From NCBI GenBank assembly GCA_002421605.1, contig DISJ01000003.1, positions 124,001 to 188,000 on the forward strand: a stretch of 64,000 nucleotides of DNA, written 5' to 3'. The position numbers were made by a program, and so were the translations under genes. This document shows positions 18,201 through 25,998 of this stretch, piece after piece (the stretch's first letter is position 1; the number at the start of each line of letters is the position of its first letter). This DNA comes from Rhodobacteraceae bacterium UBA6213 (GTDB lineage: Bacteria; Pseudomonadota; Alphaproteobacteria; Rhodobacterales; Rhodobacteraceae). The notes below the pieces were generated by a model, which made no database searches, was not told the DNA's origin, and worked only from the letters and a program-made list of their open reading frames with translations.

Positions 18201-18226
18201 GGGCGGCCTTTGGGGCCGCCCTTTTT
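18201..18226 (+). terminator. Intrinsic terminator of scoAB
   Basis: GGGCGGCC (18201-18208) pairs with GGCCGCCC (18214-18221), followed directly by TTTTT. Confidence 0.9.
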
Positions 18227-18295
18227 GCTGTGCGGGTGTTTTTATCGTTATCATTTTGGAAACAATTTCACAATCTTGCCCAAATTCATCGCTAA

Positions 18296-19291
18296 ATGCG
18301 GGCAATGAATACGCAAAGCCCCCCTTCCGCCCCGACAGCGGCGCGCCAACTGCGTGACCGGCTGCTATTGGGCGGGCTGTTGGCGCTGGTGATATTGGGC
18401 CTAGTTGGGCTAGCTGCGGCAACCGGTTGGCGCGAGACTTGGGCGCAAATTGCGCGCCTGACGGCGTTGCAGATTGGGCTGCTGCTGGCACTTTCCATGG
18501 TCAATTATGCGCTGCGCGGGTTGCGCTGGCATCTATTTGCGCGCCGCCTCGGGCTGCCGCTGCGCCTGCGCGCCAACCTGCGCCACTTTGTCGGCGGCTT
18601 TGCAATGAGTGTCACACCGGGGCGCGTGGGCGAGTTGGTGCGGATGCGCTGGATTCGGCGCGAAACCGGCTGGGCGTTTGAACGCTCTGCGCCGTTGGTG
18701 CTGATGGACCGTGCCTATGACCTTGTCGCGATGGCGCTGCTGCTCGGGCTGGCGGTTTCGTTGGCGGCGGGGGGCATTGCGGGGGCATTTCCGCTGGTGG
18801 TCTTGGCGATTGGAGCGGCTGTGGTGGTTACCCGGCCGCGTCTGTTGGCGGGGGCGCTGACGCTGGGTTACCGCGCCACGGGGCGCTTTGCGCGCGCCTT
18901 CGCGCGTGCCCGCGCCGCCGCACTTAGCCTTGCGCGCTTTAGCCATACGCCGACGATGCTTGCTGCCCTTGGTCTTGGCCTGATTGGCTGGACGGCAGAG
19001 GGCTATGCCTTTCATCTGCTGCTGGGCTGGATGGGCGCCGATGTCGGGTTCTGGAAGGCGCTTGCGATATTTCTGTTCGCGTCACTGGCGGGCGGTCTGA
19101 CCGGCGCGCCGGGGGGCCTGGGTGGCGCAGAGGCCGCAATGGTGGCGTTGCTGGTTGCAAGCGGCACGCCGATGGAGGTCGCCCTTGCCGCGACTGCCGT
19201 GATCCGGGTAACAACGCTATGGTTCGCCATCGCCCTTGGGGTTGCGGTGTTTCCGCTCGCCGAGAGGGTATCGCTGAGGGGCGCAAGATGA
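18296..19291 (+). CDS. Flippase-like membrane protein (lysylphosphatidylglycerol-synthase TM/YbhN family)
   Basis: A 331-residue membrane protein with about eight helices, carrying the GRVGELVRM segment (near residue 110) typical of the PF03706-type family. Members are often called flippase-like and occur beside lipid-linked-sugar genes. An alternative ATG lies at 18305; neither has a strong ribosome site. The stop overlaps the next start as ATGA (19288-19291), which ties it to the DprE1-like and DprE2-like genes. I infer that it may move the polyprenyl-phosphate sugar made by these enzymes across the inner membrane; that role has not been shown for this family member. Confidence 0.8.
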   Translation: MRAMNTQSPPSAPTAARQLRDRLLLGGLLALVILGLVGLAAATGWRETWAQIARLTALQIGLLLALSMVNYALRGLRWHLFARRLGLPLRLRANLRHFVGGFAMSVTPGRVGELVRMRWIRRETGWAFERSAPLVLMDRAYDLVAMALLLGLAVSLAAGGIAGAFPLVVLAIGAAVVVTRPRLLAGALTLGYRATGRFARAFARARAAALSLARFSHTPTMLAALGLGLIGWTAEGYAFHLLLGWMGADVGFWKALAIFLFASLAGGLTGAPGGLGGAEAAMVALLVASGTPMEVALAATAVIRVTTLWFAIALGVAVFPLAERVSLRGAR

Positions 19292-20586
19292 TTTGGAAGA
19301 CCACTGAATACGCAGGTTGGGGCCAGGCCCTGAAAGCCACGGGCGAAGTTGCGCGCCCCGAAAGACAATCTGACCTGCTGTCGCTACCCCCTGCCCCAGC
19401 GTTTGGCCTGCGCCGCAGTTATGGCGACTCGGCGCTGAACAGTGCGGGCCGCGTGATCGACATGACGCGGCTTGACCGGCTGATTTCATTCGACCCCGCC
19501 ACCGGGCTGCTGGAAGCCGAAGGGGGCGTGCGCATTGGCGACCTTGCGGCGCGCTTTGCGCCGCTTGGCTGGTTGCCCGCCGTGATGCCCGGCACCGGCT
19601 TTGCCACGATCGGCGGGTGCATTGCGCAGGATGTGCACGGCAAAAACCACCACAACGCGGGCAGCTTTTGCCAGCACGTCACCCGAATGACCCTGTTACA
19701 ACGGGGCGAACTGGTTGAGGTAACACCCGGCACGCCCGCATTTCGTGCCACCGCAGGCGGGTTGGGGCAGACAGGGGTGATCGTTTCGGCAGTGGTGCAG
19801 ATGGTGCCCGTCAAAGGTGCTGCGATGATGGTAACAGAGCGGCGGGCCGAGAATTGGGACGAACATCTGGCTTATCTGGACGCCTCGACCGCCACGCATA
19901 CCGTTGGCTGGATTGACGGCACCGCGCGGGGCGACAGTCTTGGGCGGGGCATCGTTGAAGAGGCGGAATCAAGCTCGGGCCTTGTGAAAAGCCATGTCCC
20001 AGTTGCCACGGTGCCAATGAATGCGCCGCATTTTGCGCTGTCAAAGCCGATCGTGCGGGCCTTCAACGAGGTATACTATCGCCGGGTTCCGGCGCGCGGG
20101 CGCACCAGCGTCAAGCCGGTCGGCGCTTTCTTCTTTCCGCTCGACAAGATCCTTGAATGGAACCGGCTATATGGGCGGCGGGGGTTTCATCAGTTTCAAT
20201 GCGTGGTGCCCTTGTCGTCGGCACCCGCGTTGCGTGCGATGCTGGAAGAGATCGCCAACTCGGGCCTGTGTTCGCCGCTGGCGGTGCTGAAGCGCATGGG
20301 GCCGGGGCGGGGGGGGTATCTGAGCTTTCCGATGGAGGGCTATACGCTTGCCATCGACTTTCCCAACCGCGATGCGGCGCGCGCGCTGATCAAGCGGCTT
20401 GAAGGGCGCACCGCCGAGGCGGGCGGGCGGCTATATTTTGCCAAGGACAGCTTAGCCGAGGGTGTTGCGATGCGGGCGATGTATCCCGAACTGCCAGAGT
20501 GGCGCGAAGAAGTGCGCCGCACCGACCCCGATGGGCATCTGATTACCGACCTTGTGCGCAGGCTCGGGCTGAGGAGTGCAGCATGA
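19288..20586 (+). CDS. dprE1: DprE1-like FAD oxidase (polyprenylphosphoryl-ribose 2'-oxidation)
   Basis: A 432-residue FAD-dependent oxidase of the vanillyl-alcohol-oxidase fold. The segment DVHGKNHHNAGSF (near residue 115) and the C-terminal GGRLYFAKDS and MYPELPEW pieces follow mycobacterial DprE1 closely. DprE1 oxidises the ribose 2'-OH of decaprenylphosphoryl-ribose as the first half of its conversion to arabinose. The position equivalent to the benzothiazinone-reactive Cys387 of the M. tuberculosis enzyme is alanine here (A355 in TLAIDF). It overlaps both neighbours by ATGA (19288-19291 and 20583-20586), so the three genes are one translation-coupled unit. Confidence 0.85.
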   Translation: MIWKTTEYAGWGQALKATGEVARPERQSDLLSLPPAPAFGLRRSYGDSALNSAGRVIDMTRLDRLISFDPATGLLEAEGGVRIGDLAARFAPLGWLPAVMPGTGFATIGGCIAQDVHGKNHHNAGSFCQHVTRMTLLQRGELVEVTPGTPAFRATAGGLGQTGVIVSAVVQMVPVKGAAMMVTERRAENWDEHLAYLDASTATHTVGWIDGTARGDSLGRGIVEEAESSSGLVKSHVPVATVPMNAPHFALSKPIVRAFNEVYYRRVPARGRTSVKPVGAFFFPLDKILEWNRLYGRRGFHQFQCVVPLSSAPALRAMLEEIANSGLCSPLAVLKRMGPGRGGYLSFPMEGYTLAIDFPNRDAARALIKRLEGRTAEAGGRLYFAKDSLAEGVAMRAMYPELPEWREEVRRTDPDGHLITDLVRRLGLRSAA

Positions 20587-21323
20587 CAGACCGGACATGG
20601 ATCATTCTGGGGGCCTCGTCAGCGATGGCGCGCGCCACTGCGCGCGCGCTAGCCGGCGAAGGCGTTGGGCTTCTGCTTGCGGGGCGCGATGCGGCCGATC
20701 TGGCACTGATTGCTGCCGACTGCAAATTGCGCGGCGCACGCTTTGCCGAGGTGATGCGTTTTGATGCGCGTAATGCTGCGGGTTTCGCAGCACTTATCGA
20801 ACGCGCGAGCGCCGAAGAAGGCGAATTGAACGCTGCGGTTTTTGTGGGCTCGATGCCCGCGCAGGCCGATATCGACGCCGACCCCGGCCTGATCGGCCAC
20901 GTCGTTACCGACAATTTCAGAGGCCCAGCGGAGTTTTTGCACCGGCTTGCCCCGCTTCTTGAGGCGCGCGGCGGTGGTAGCATCGTCGGGATCGGATCGG
21001 TTGCGGGCGACCGCGGGCGGTTGGGCAACTATTGCTACGGCGCAGCGAAGGCGGCGTTTCACACCTATCTTTCGGGCCTTCGCAACAGGCTTGGTCGGGC
21101 GGGGGTGCATGTGGTGACGGTGAAGCCCGGCTTTGTCGATACCGCGATGACATGGGGCCTGCCGGGCATGTTTCTGGTAGCATCCCCCGATGCGGTGGCA
21201 CGCGCCATTCTCAAAGCGGTGCGCAAGCGGCGTAACGTGATCTATGCGCCCTTCTTCTGGCGCTGGATCATGCTGATTATCCGCATGGTGCCCGAACCGA
21301 TCTTCAAGAAGCTGAAGATCTAG
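20583..21323 (+). CDS. dprE2: DprE2-like short-chain dehydrogenase/reductase
   Basis: A 246-residue SDR with a nucleotide-binding ILGASSAMARA segment at the N-terminus (a variant of TGxxxGIG), SIVGIGSVAGDRG with the catalytic Ser, and YCYGAAKAA as the YxxxK motif. It resembles DprE2, which reduces the 2-keto intermediate made by DprE1 to decaprenylphosphoryl-arabinose. GAGGAG precedes the start. The C-terminal region FWRWIMLIIRMVPEPIFKKLKI has a hydrophobic segment, typical of DprE2 and likely to touch the membrane (shown here in part: WRWIMLIIRMVPEP). It converges with the UbiA gene, with only three bases between the two stops. Confidence 0.87.
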   Translation: MTDRTWIILGASSAMARATARALAGEGVGLLLAGRDAADLALIAADCKLRGARFAEVMRFDARNAAGFAALIERASAEEGELNAAVFVGSMPAQADIDADPGLIGHVVTDNFRGPAEFLHRLAPLLEARGGGSIVGIGSVAGDRGRLGNYCYGAAKAAFHTYLSGLRNRLGRAGVHVVTVKPGFVDTAMTWGLPGMFLVASPDAVARAILKAVRKRRNVIYAPFFWRWIMLIIRMVPEPIFKKLKI

Positions 21324-21326
21324 GCG

Positions 21327-22760
21327 CTAGACGCCAAACCACTGCGACCAAATGCCAGCTGCCCAGAACATCAAGCTGAGCACCAGCATCAGGATGCCAA
21401 GCCCCAGCTTGTCGCGCAGCGCAAACACGATCGGGTCGTAATCCTGCTTGCCCCGCCAGCCAAGGCGCACCATGCGGATCAACCACCAGCCCATCGGCAC
21501 CATCGCCAGCCACAAAAGCCACGTGTCAGGATAAAGCGCGTGCCCCTGCTCAGAGACCGAATAGCGAAAAAAGACCAGCAGCGCGGTAACAACGCCGAGC
21601 CCTGCGACGTTCAGAAGGTCGCCCCGGTCGGGGCGGCCATAGCCGCGCCCGGGCAGGCGTTCATCGGTTGTGGCCAGTGTCAGTTCGGTCAGGCGCTTGA
21701 CGCACCCCAGTGTCAGAAACACCGGGAAGATAAAGATCAGCATATAGATCGAGGCCTCCACCTGCCCCGCCGCCGCCCCCGCCACCACGCGCATCGTATA
21801 AAGGGCTGCAAGGGTTGCGATATCGACCCAGCGCATCCGCTTCAATCGCAGCGAATAGGCGAGCGATGTGAGCATATACAGCACGACCACGGTCAGAAAT
21901 GCGAGGTTCAGCGTGGCCGCCACAGCCAGCGCAATTGCCACCAGCACCACAAATGTCGCCATTCCCACGCCAATCGGCACCGCGCCTGATGCAAAGGGGC
22001 GGCGGTTCTTGGTCGGGTGCAGGCGGTCAGCCTCAAGGTCGAGCAGGTCGTTGACGATGTAAATGGCCGAGGCCGCGGCGGAAAACGCAGCGATGCCCCA
22101 AAGCACCTGCACCAAAGTGGTCACATCGAAACGATGCGAGGCGATCATCGGCAGCAATAGCAGCAGGTTCTTGACCCATTGGTGTGCGCGCAAAGCGCGG
22201 GCCAGTGCGCCCCACGACCAGCCGCCCGGCAGATAGATTACGCTTTGCCCGTTTGCCGCCAGCGCCGCGGTGCCGCGCACCCGCCCGACCACCAGCGCGT
22301 TTTCGGCGTGGTGCCAGACCGCGATATCGGTGGTGGAATTGCCCACATAGTCAAAGCCACGCTCACCCATTTCCTGCACGAGTGCCTGCGCCTTTGCCTC
22401 GCCTTTCAGGTTCACTTCGCCATCCGAGGCGAAAATGCGGTCTGAAAACCCGTAGTCTTCGGCCAAGCGCGCCACTTGCGTAACGTCGGATGCCGAGGCC
22501 AGCACCACCTCGCGCCCTTCGGAGTGGCTGGCAAGCGCCAGTGCCGCGACTTCGGGATTAACCGGCAACAGATCAGTGCGCAGCGGCGCGACCCGTGCCA
22601 GTGCCGCCTTGAGCCGCGCCGGGTGGCGAATGTGGCGCAGACAGGCGAGCGTTGCCAGCGGCGCGCGCCCGAGCCCGCGCCAGAAAGCCTCAAGCAACAT
22701 GTCGGTTTTGAGGAAAGTGCCATCAACATCCAGCACCAGCGGGGTTACGCTTCTTTCCAT
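21327..22760 (-). CDS. ubiA: HAD phosphatase - UbiA prenyltransferase fusion (5-phosphoribosyl-1-polyprenylphosphate synthase-like)
   Basis: A 477-residue fusion. Residues 1-175 are a HAD hydrolase with all motifs: D11-V-D13-G-T, ASAS near residue 90, K near 123 and G140-N-S-T-T-D145. Residues 180-477 are a UbiA-type membrane domain with N237-D-x-x-D241-x-x-x-D245-x-x-H-P-T-K251-x-x-R-P, the form seen in mycobacterial Rv3806c, which joins PRPP to decaprenyl phosphate. I infer that the HAD part removes the ribose 5-phosphate, which would complete the route to polyprenylphosphoryl-ribose. The ATG at 22760 (GAGG upstream) is chosen over an upstream start that lies inside the preceding gene. It lies two bases after the lytic transglycosylase stop. 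Confidence 0.85.
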   Translation of the reverse strand: MERSVTPLVLDVDGTFLKTDMLLEAFWRGLGRAPLATLACLRHIRHPARLKAALARVAPLRTDLLPVNPEVAALALASHSEGREVVLASASDVTQVARLAEDYGFSDRIFASDGEVNLKGEAKAQALVQEMGERGFDYVGNSTTDIAVWHHAENALVVGRVRGTAALAANGQSVIYLPGGWSWGALARALRAHQWVKNLLLLLPMIASHRFDVTTLVQVLWGIAAFSAAASAIYIVNDLLDLEADRLHPTKNRRPFASGAVPIGVGMATFVVLVAIALAVAATLNLAFLTVVVLYMLTSLAYSLRLKRMRWVDIATLAALYTMRVVAGAAAGQVEASIYMLIFIFPVFLTLGCVKRLTELTLATTDERLPGRGYGRPDRGDLLNVAGLGVVTALLVFFRYSVSEQGHALYPDTWLLWLAMVPMGWWLIRMVRLGWRGKQDYDPIVFALRDKLGLGILMLVLSLMFWAAGIWSQWFGV

Positions 22761-22762
22761 CG

Positions 22763-23590
22763 CTATCCTCGCACCGCAAATACGCATCCGTCAGAAACCA
22801 GTTCGGGCTGGGTCAGGCACAAACCACGCGCCAGCGCCCAAGCGGCAAGCACCCGGGGCACATAGGCGCGGGTTTCGGGATATGCGGGCACCCCGCCTGC
22901 GCCTCGAACTGCGTTCTCGCCCGCGTTATAGGCGGCAAGCACCAGCACCGGGTCGCGCCCAAAGGCACCCATCAACCAATCAAGATAGGCCACGCCGCCG
23001 CGAATGTTTTGCCCGGCGTGGGTGGAATCGGTTACCGCGAAACGGTCGGCAGTGGCGGGGATAAGCTGCATCAGCCCAACCGCGCCCGAGCGCGACACCG
23101 CATCGGCGCGGCCACCGCTTTCGATCGCGATCACTGCCAGCGCCAGCGCGGGCGAAACATTGGTGCCAACGGTGGCGGCAAGAATTTCGGTTCCGTGCTG
23201 CGCTGCGATGTCTTGCAACTGTTGCAGCCTTGGCACGGCGGGATCGGGCGCGCTGGCAAGGCCGAGCACCGCCATCGCCCGTTCGAACCGCCCAGCGCCA
23301 TCGCCGAGCGCGGGCGAAACCTCATCCCAGAACCAGCCATAGGGGGCGGGTGCGCCGTCTGGGGCAGAAACCGCGGCCTCCGTGGGTTCTGCGGGCGGCA
23401 TCGGTGCTGCCGCCAGCAGGCGCGCCTGTTCTTCGGGATCAATCTGGATGTTCAAGCGCCGCGCGCCCGGTGCGGGCACCCCAACACGCTTGAACGTAAA
23501 GTCTACATAAGGCTGCAGAGCGTCGTCCGCCCCGGCCTGCATGCCGCACATGGCGGCGCAGATAGCGATCACGCCTGTAAGCCGCTGCAT
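22763..23590 (-). CDS. Periplasmic lytic transglycosylase (SLT/GEWL fold)
   Basis: A 275-residue secreted protein with a signal peptide (residues 1-22). The N-terminal half is unrecognised and Pro/Ala-rich. From about residue 145 it is an SLT domain with the catalytic glutamate E157 in AIESGGRADAVS, then GAVGLMQLIPATA and AAYNAGENAV. It cleaves peptidoglycan glycan strands to give anhydromuropeptides. It is transcribed away from the pilus genes and just ahead of the HAD-UbiA gene. Local opening of the wall for the adjacent Tad pilus machine is possible but not shown. Confidence 0.88.
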   Translation of the reverse strand: MQRLTGVIAICAAMCGMQAGADDALQPYVDFTFKRVGVPAPGARRLNIQIDPEEQARLLAAAPMPPAEPTEAAVSAPDGAPAPYGWFWDEVSPALGDGAGRFERAMAVLGLASAPDPAVPRLQQLQDIAAQHGTEILAATVGTNVSPALALAVIAIESGGRADAVSRSGAVGLMQLIPATADRFAVTDSTHAGQNIRGGVAYLDWLMGAFGRDPVLVLAAYNAGENAVRGAGGVPAYPETRAYVPRVLAAWALARGLCLTQPELVSDGCVFAVRG

Positions 23591-23939
23591 TGCCGCGGAA
23601 ACCCTGCCTTGCCTCGTTTGCCTGCTTTTCTTTCTTATCCCAGAAAACGCCGCCCAACGCCAGAATTACCCGTGCAAACGCCGATTCGGCGGCAGAGTCG
23701 CGCCAATGGAGCAGGGAATTGGCCCTAATTTGAATTTTCAACATGCTTATTGTCTTTTATATTCATAGTATTAGATAAAATACATCCAGTATGAAGGGTC
23801 TTCTCGAAAATGTACCATCGCCGACAAATTCAAGCCACGATTCAGCGCGAAAACATACCCATACCGCGACGGACGAGACCAGATGCAACAGGTCGAAGAC
23901 GCCGGGGCGCGGAGGTAACCAGGACCAAGGAGCTATACG
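23591..23939. promoter_or_regulatory. Divergent intergenic region upstream of the Tad pilin genes
   Basis: This 349-base stretch separates the lytic transglycosylase from flp1. Bases 23733-23790 are strikingly AT-rich for this genome and are the likely promoter area for the pilus locus. The right end (from 23834) is repeated upstream of flp2. No gene was found in it; a small reading frame at 23810-24001 overlaps flp1 and lacks coding character. Confidence 0.5.
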
Positions 23940-24134
23940 ATGAAAATGTTCAAAATGCTGAAGTCTTTCCGCGCTCAAGAAGATGGCGCTGTGACTGTTG
24001 ACTGGGTCGTGCTGACCGCTGCCGTTGTTGGTCTGGGCGCTGCCGCGCTCGCCATGGTGTCGGGCGGAACGAAAACCCTGACCACCACCATTTCGGGCCA
24101 CCTTTCGTCCGCCACGATCAAGACCGCGTTCTAA
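23940..24134 (+). CDS. flp: Flp/Fap-type major pilin, copy 1
   Basis: A 64-residue type IVb prepilin. A short basic leader ends at G16, and the mature part begins AVTVDWVVLTAAVVGLG, the hydrophobic assembly helix. Prepilin peptidase (34641-35132) should cut after G16. The canonical Flp Glu5-Tyr6 pair is Asp5-Trp6 here. The mature C-terminus is rich in Ser and Thr (TLTTTISGHLSSATIKT), which makes it a candidate for O-glycosylation. AAGGAG lies seven bases before the ATG. A strong terminator follows, so this gene can be transcribed alone at high level as the main pilus subunit. Confidence 0.93.
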   Translation: MKMFKMLKSFRAQEDGAVTVDWVVLTAAVVGLGAAALAMVSGGTKTLTTTISGHLSSATIKTAF

Positions 24135-24160
24135 TCAACCGCCGTTCATAAGTATAGCAC

Positions 24161-24190
24161 AAGGCCGCGCCCTGAAAGGCGCGGCCTTTT
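24161..24190 (+). terminator. Intrinsic terminator after flp copy 1
   Basis: AAGGCCGCGCC (24161-24171) pairs with GGCGCGGCCTT (24178-24188) and runs into TTTTT. Confidence 0.92.
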
Positions 24191-24367
24191 TGCATTGCGG
24201 CACTTTCGCCAAGAAATACGCACAAATACCCCGAAAATGTGCGTGCCGCGCCAAGAACTCGCCACGATTCAAAGGCAAAAACAACTTACACCGCGACGGA
24301 GGAGGCTGAATCAGAGTCAGTCTGAAACGCCGGGACGCGGAAGCACGCTGGACCAAGGAGCTACCAG

Positions 24368-24562
24368 ATGAAAATGTTCAAAATTCTGAAATCTTTCCGC
24401 GCGCAAGAAGATGGCGCTGTGACTGTTGACTGGGTTGTGCTGACTGCTGCCGTTGTTGGCCTGGGCGCCGCCGCGCTTGCCATGGTATCGGGCGGGACGA
24501 AAGACCTGACCACCACCATTTCGGGCCACCTTTCGTCCGCCACGATCAAGACCGCGTTCTGA
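24368..24562 (+). CDS. flp: Flp/Fap-type major pilin, copy 2
   Basis: A 64-residue pilin differing from copy 1 at only two positions (M6I in the leader and T46D near the start of the variable C-terminal part). It has the same leader-peptidase site after G16, the same Asp5-Trp6 in the mature protein and the same Ser/Thr-rich tail. It has its own leader region, ribosome site (CCAAGGAG) and terminator, so the two copies can be expressed separately. The T46D change swaps a possible modified residue for a negative charge, a difference that might matter for assembly or surface properties. Confidence 0.93.
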   Translation: MKMFKILKSFRAQEDGAVTVDWVVLTAAVVGLGAAALAMVSGGTKDLTTTISGHLSSATIKTAF

Positions 24563-24582
24563 TCTTCAACCCGAAAGCTCCG

Positions 24583-24609
24583 AAAGCCGCGCCTTCGGGC
24601 GCGGCTTTT
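24583..24609 (+). terminator. Intrinsic terminator after flp copy 2
   Basis: AAAGCCGCGCC (24583-24593) pairs with GGCGCGGCTTT (24598-24608), followed by TTTT overall. Confidence 0.92.
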
Positions 24610-24752
24610 CAATTGGCGGCAATTGCTTGGGTCTTGCCGAAAAGATTTCCTGAAAGTGCCCCAAAGTTGCCCCCAACCACTGCAAATATGGCTTTGAGGC
24701 GAGCCCGGCACCCGGTCGGGGCCACGCCAACACAAAGATGAGGTCGAGCGCC

Positions 24753-24947
24753 ATGCGTTATTTCAAATTCCTCCACGCCTTGGCCCGCAACGAAGAGGGT
24801 GCGGTAACCGTTGATTGGGTGGTGTTGACCGCTGCGATTGCTGGGCTGGGCATGGCCGTGGTCGCCATTCTATGGAGCGAGATCGGCACTGCGAACAACA
24901 AGATTTCTATTTTCATGGAATCGCAGACGGTCAAGTCCACGTTCTGA
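24753..24947 (+). CDS. flp: Divergent Flp-type pilin, copy 3
   Basis: A 64-residue pilin with leader MRYFKFLHALARNEEG and mature start AVTVDWVVLTAAIAGLG. Its C-terminus (EIGTANNKISIFMESQTVKSTF read in parts: EIGTANNKIS, ESQTVKSTF) differs from copies 1 and 2. The ATG at 24753 gives the same length as the other pilins; an in-frame ATG at 24738 would add five residues. It may be a minor or differently regulated pilin. No terminator follows before cpaB, so it may be co-transcribed with the assembly genes. Confidence 0.88.
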   Translation: MRYFKFLHALARNEEGAVTVDWVVLTAAIAGLGMAVVAILWSEIGTANNKISIFMESQTVKSTF

Positions 24948-25078
24948 CCGGGTAGCGTATTTCGCAACGATGCACGAGGTTTTGCACCGATTGGCCACGA
25001 TCAGGCCACAATCGGAATGCAACATGGCCGGGTAAAGCGCCCCTGCGGGGGTGCAAATACGACAGGAAAGGGTATCGC

Positions 25079-25948
25079 ATGCGTATGGTTTATGGCTTGG
25101 TGTTGCTGGTGGGCATCGCGCTTGCAGGCGTCGCAGTCTATATGGCGCAAGGTTACATCGCACAGGCGCAGTCAGAGCGCGACGCGCTTTTGGCAGCACA
25201 AGAACGTGCACCCGAGCTGGTGCGAGTGGTCGTGGTCAATCGCGCCCTGAAATACGGCGAACGTTTCACACAGGCCGATCTTGAAGTGATCGGCGTGCAG
25301 GCCGGCAAAACCCCCGAAGGCATCTTCAGCGCGATTACGGTGCCGATGGATACCGACCCGGCTTTTGCGACCGTATTCTATGATGGCGAAACCCGCCCGC
25401 GCGCCGCACTGCGCAGCTATGAAGCCTATGAGCCGCTTCTGGCGAGCAAAATCACCCCGCCCGGCGTTGATGCCGGGATCATGGCGAACCTTGCCCCCAA
25501 CATGCGCGCCTTCACCATCAGCGTCGATATTGCCAGCGGCGTTTCGGGCTTTCTACGCCCCGGCGATGTGGTCGATGTCTATTGGTATGGCCAATCCGGT
25601 GATCGCGAAGTGACCAAGTTGATCGAAGCCAACCTGAAGCTGATCGCCATCGACCAGAGCGCCGATGCGGATCGTTCGGAAGAAACCAAGATCGCTCGCA
25701 CCGTAACCGCCGAAGTCAGCCCCAGCCAGGTGGCATCGCTGACGCTGGCACAGGCGACGGGGCGGCTGACGCTATCGTTGGTGGGCAACAATGACACAAT
25801 GGCGGTCGGCGCGATCGAGGTGGACCGCAATTCGCTGCTGGGCATCACCGAACAGGAAATCGTCGCGGTCGAAACGGCAAAGGTCTGCACAATCCGCTCG
25901 CGCAAGGCAGGTGAATTGGTGCTGGTCGAGATCCCGTGCACGAACTGA
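25079..25948 (+). CDS. cpaB: Flp pilus assembly protein CpaB/RcpC
   Basis: A 289-residue protein with one N-terminal membrane helix (residues 3-22), then a SAF-like beta-clip domain (residues 45-110; VVVVNRALKYGERFTQADL) and the RcpC domain (residues 140-235; SGFLRPGDVVDVYWYG). CpaB is a periplasmic component linked to the outer-membrane secretin in Tad systems. GGAAAGGG precedes the ATG. Two cysteines near the C-terminus (VCTIRSRK and EIPCTN) could form a disulfide. A perfect 12-bp hairpin lies between it and cpaC. Confidence 0.92.
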   Translation: MRMVYGLVLLVGIALAGVAVYMAQGYIAQAQSERDALLAAQERAPELVRVVVVNRALKYGERFTQADLEVIGVQAGKTPEGIFSAITVPMDTDPAFATVFYDGETRPRAALRSYEAYEPLLASKITPPGVDAGIMANLAPNMRAFTISVDIASGVSGFLRPGDVVDVYWYGQSGDREVTKLIEANLKLIAIDQSADADRSEETKIARTVTAEVSPSQVASLTLAQATGRLTLSLVGNNDTMAVGAIEVDRNSLLGITEQEIVAVETAKVCTIRSRKAGELVLVEIPCTN

Positions 25949-25970
25949 ACGCCGCATTTCGCGGCCTGAA

Positions 25971-25998
25971 GACGCAGGGGCAGTGATGCCCCTGCGTC
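25971..25998 (+). terminator. Strong hairpin between cpaB and cpaC
   Basis: GACGCAGGGGCA (25971-25982) pairs perfectly with TGCCCCTGCGTC (25987-25998) around a GTGA loop, but no T-run follows. It could be a partial terminator or an mRNA stabiliser. A second nested inverted repeat (AAACGCC...GGCGTTT at 26023-26065 enclosing GCAAG...CTTGC) follows. Confidence 0.55.

Larger units (their letters stand above)
23834..24562 (+). repeat. Tandem duplication of a pilin unit (leader plus gene)
   Basis: Two units of about 300 bases, 23834-24134 and 24261-24562, both begin GCCACGATTCA. They share a similar 100-base leader, a CCAAGGAGCTA ribosome site and a nearly identical pilin gene. Different terminator sequences follow each. 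The coding parts are much better conserved than the leaders, which implies selection or gene conversion after duplication. Confidence 0.85.
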
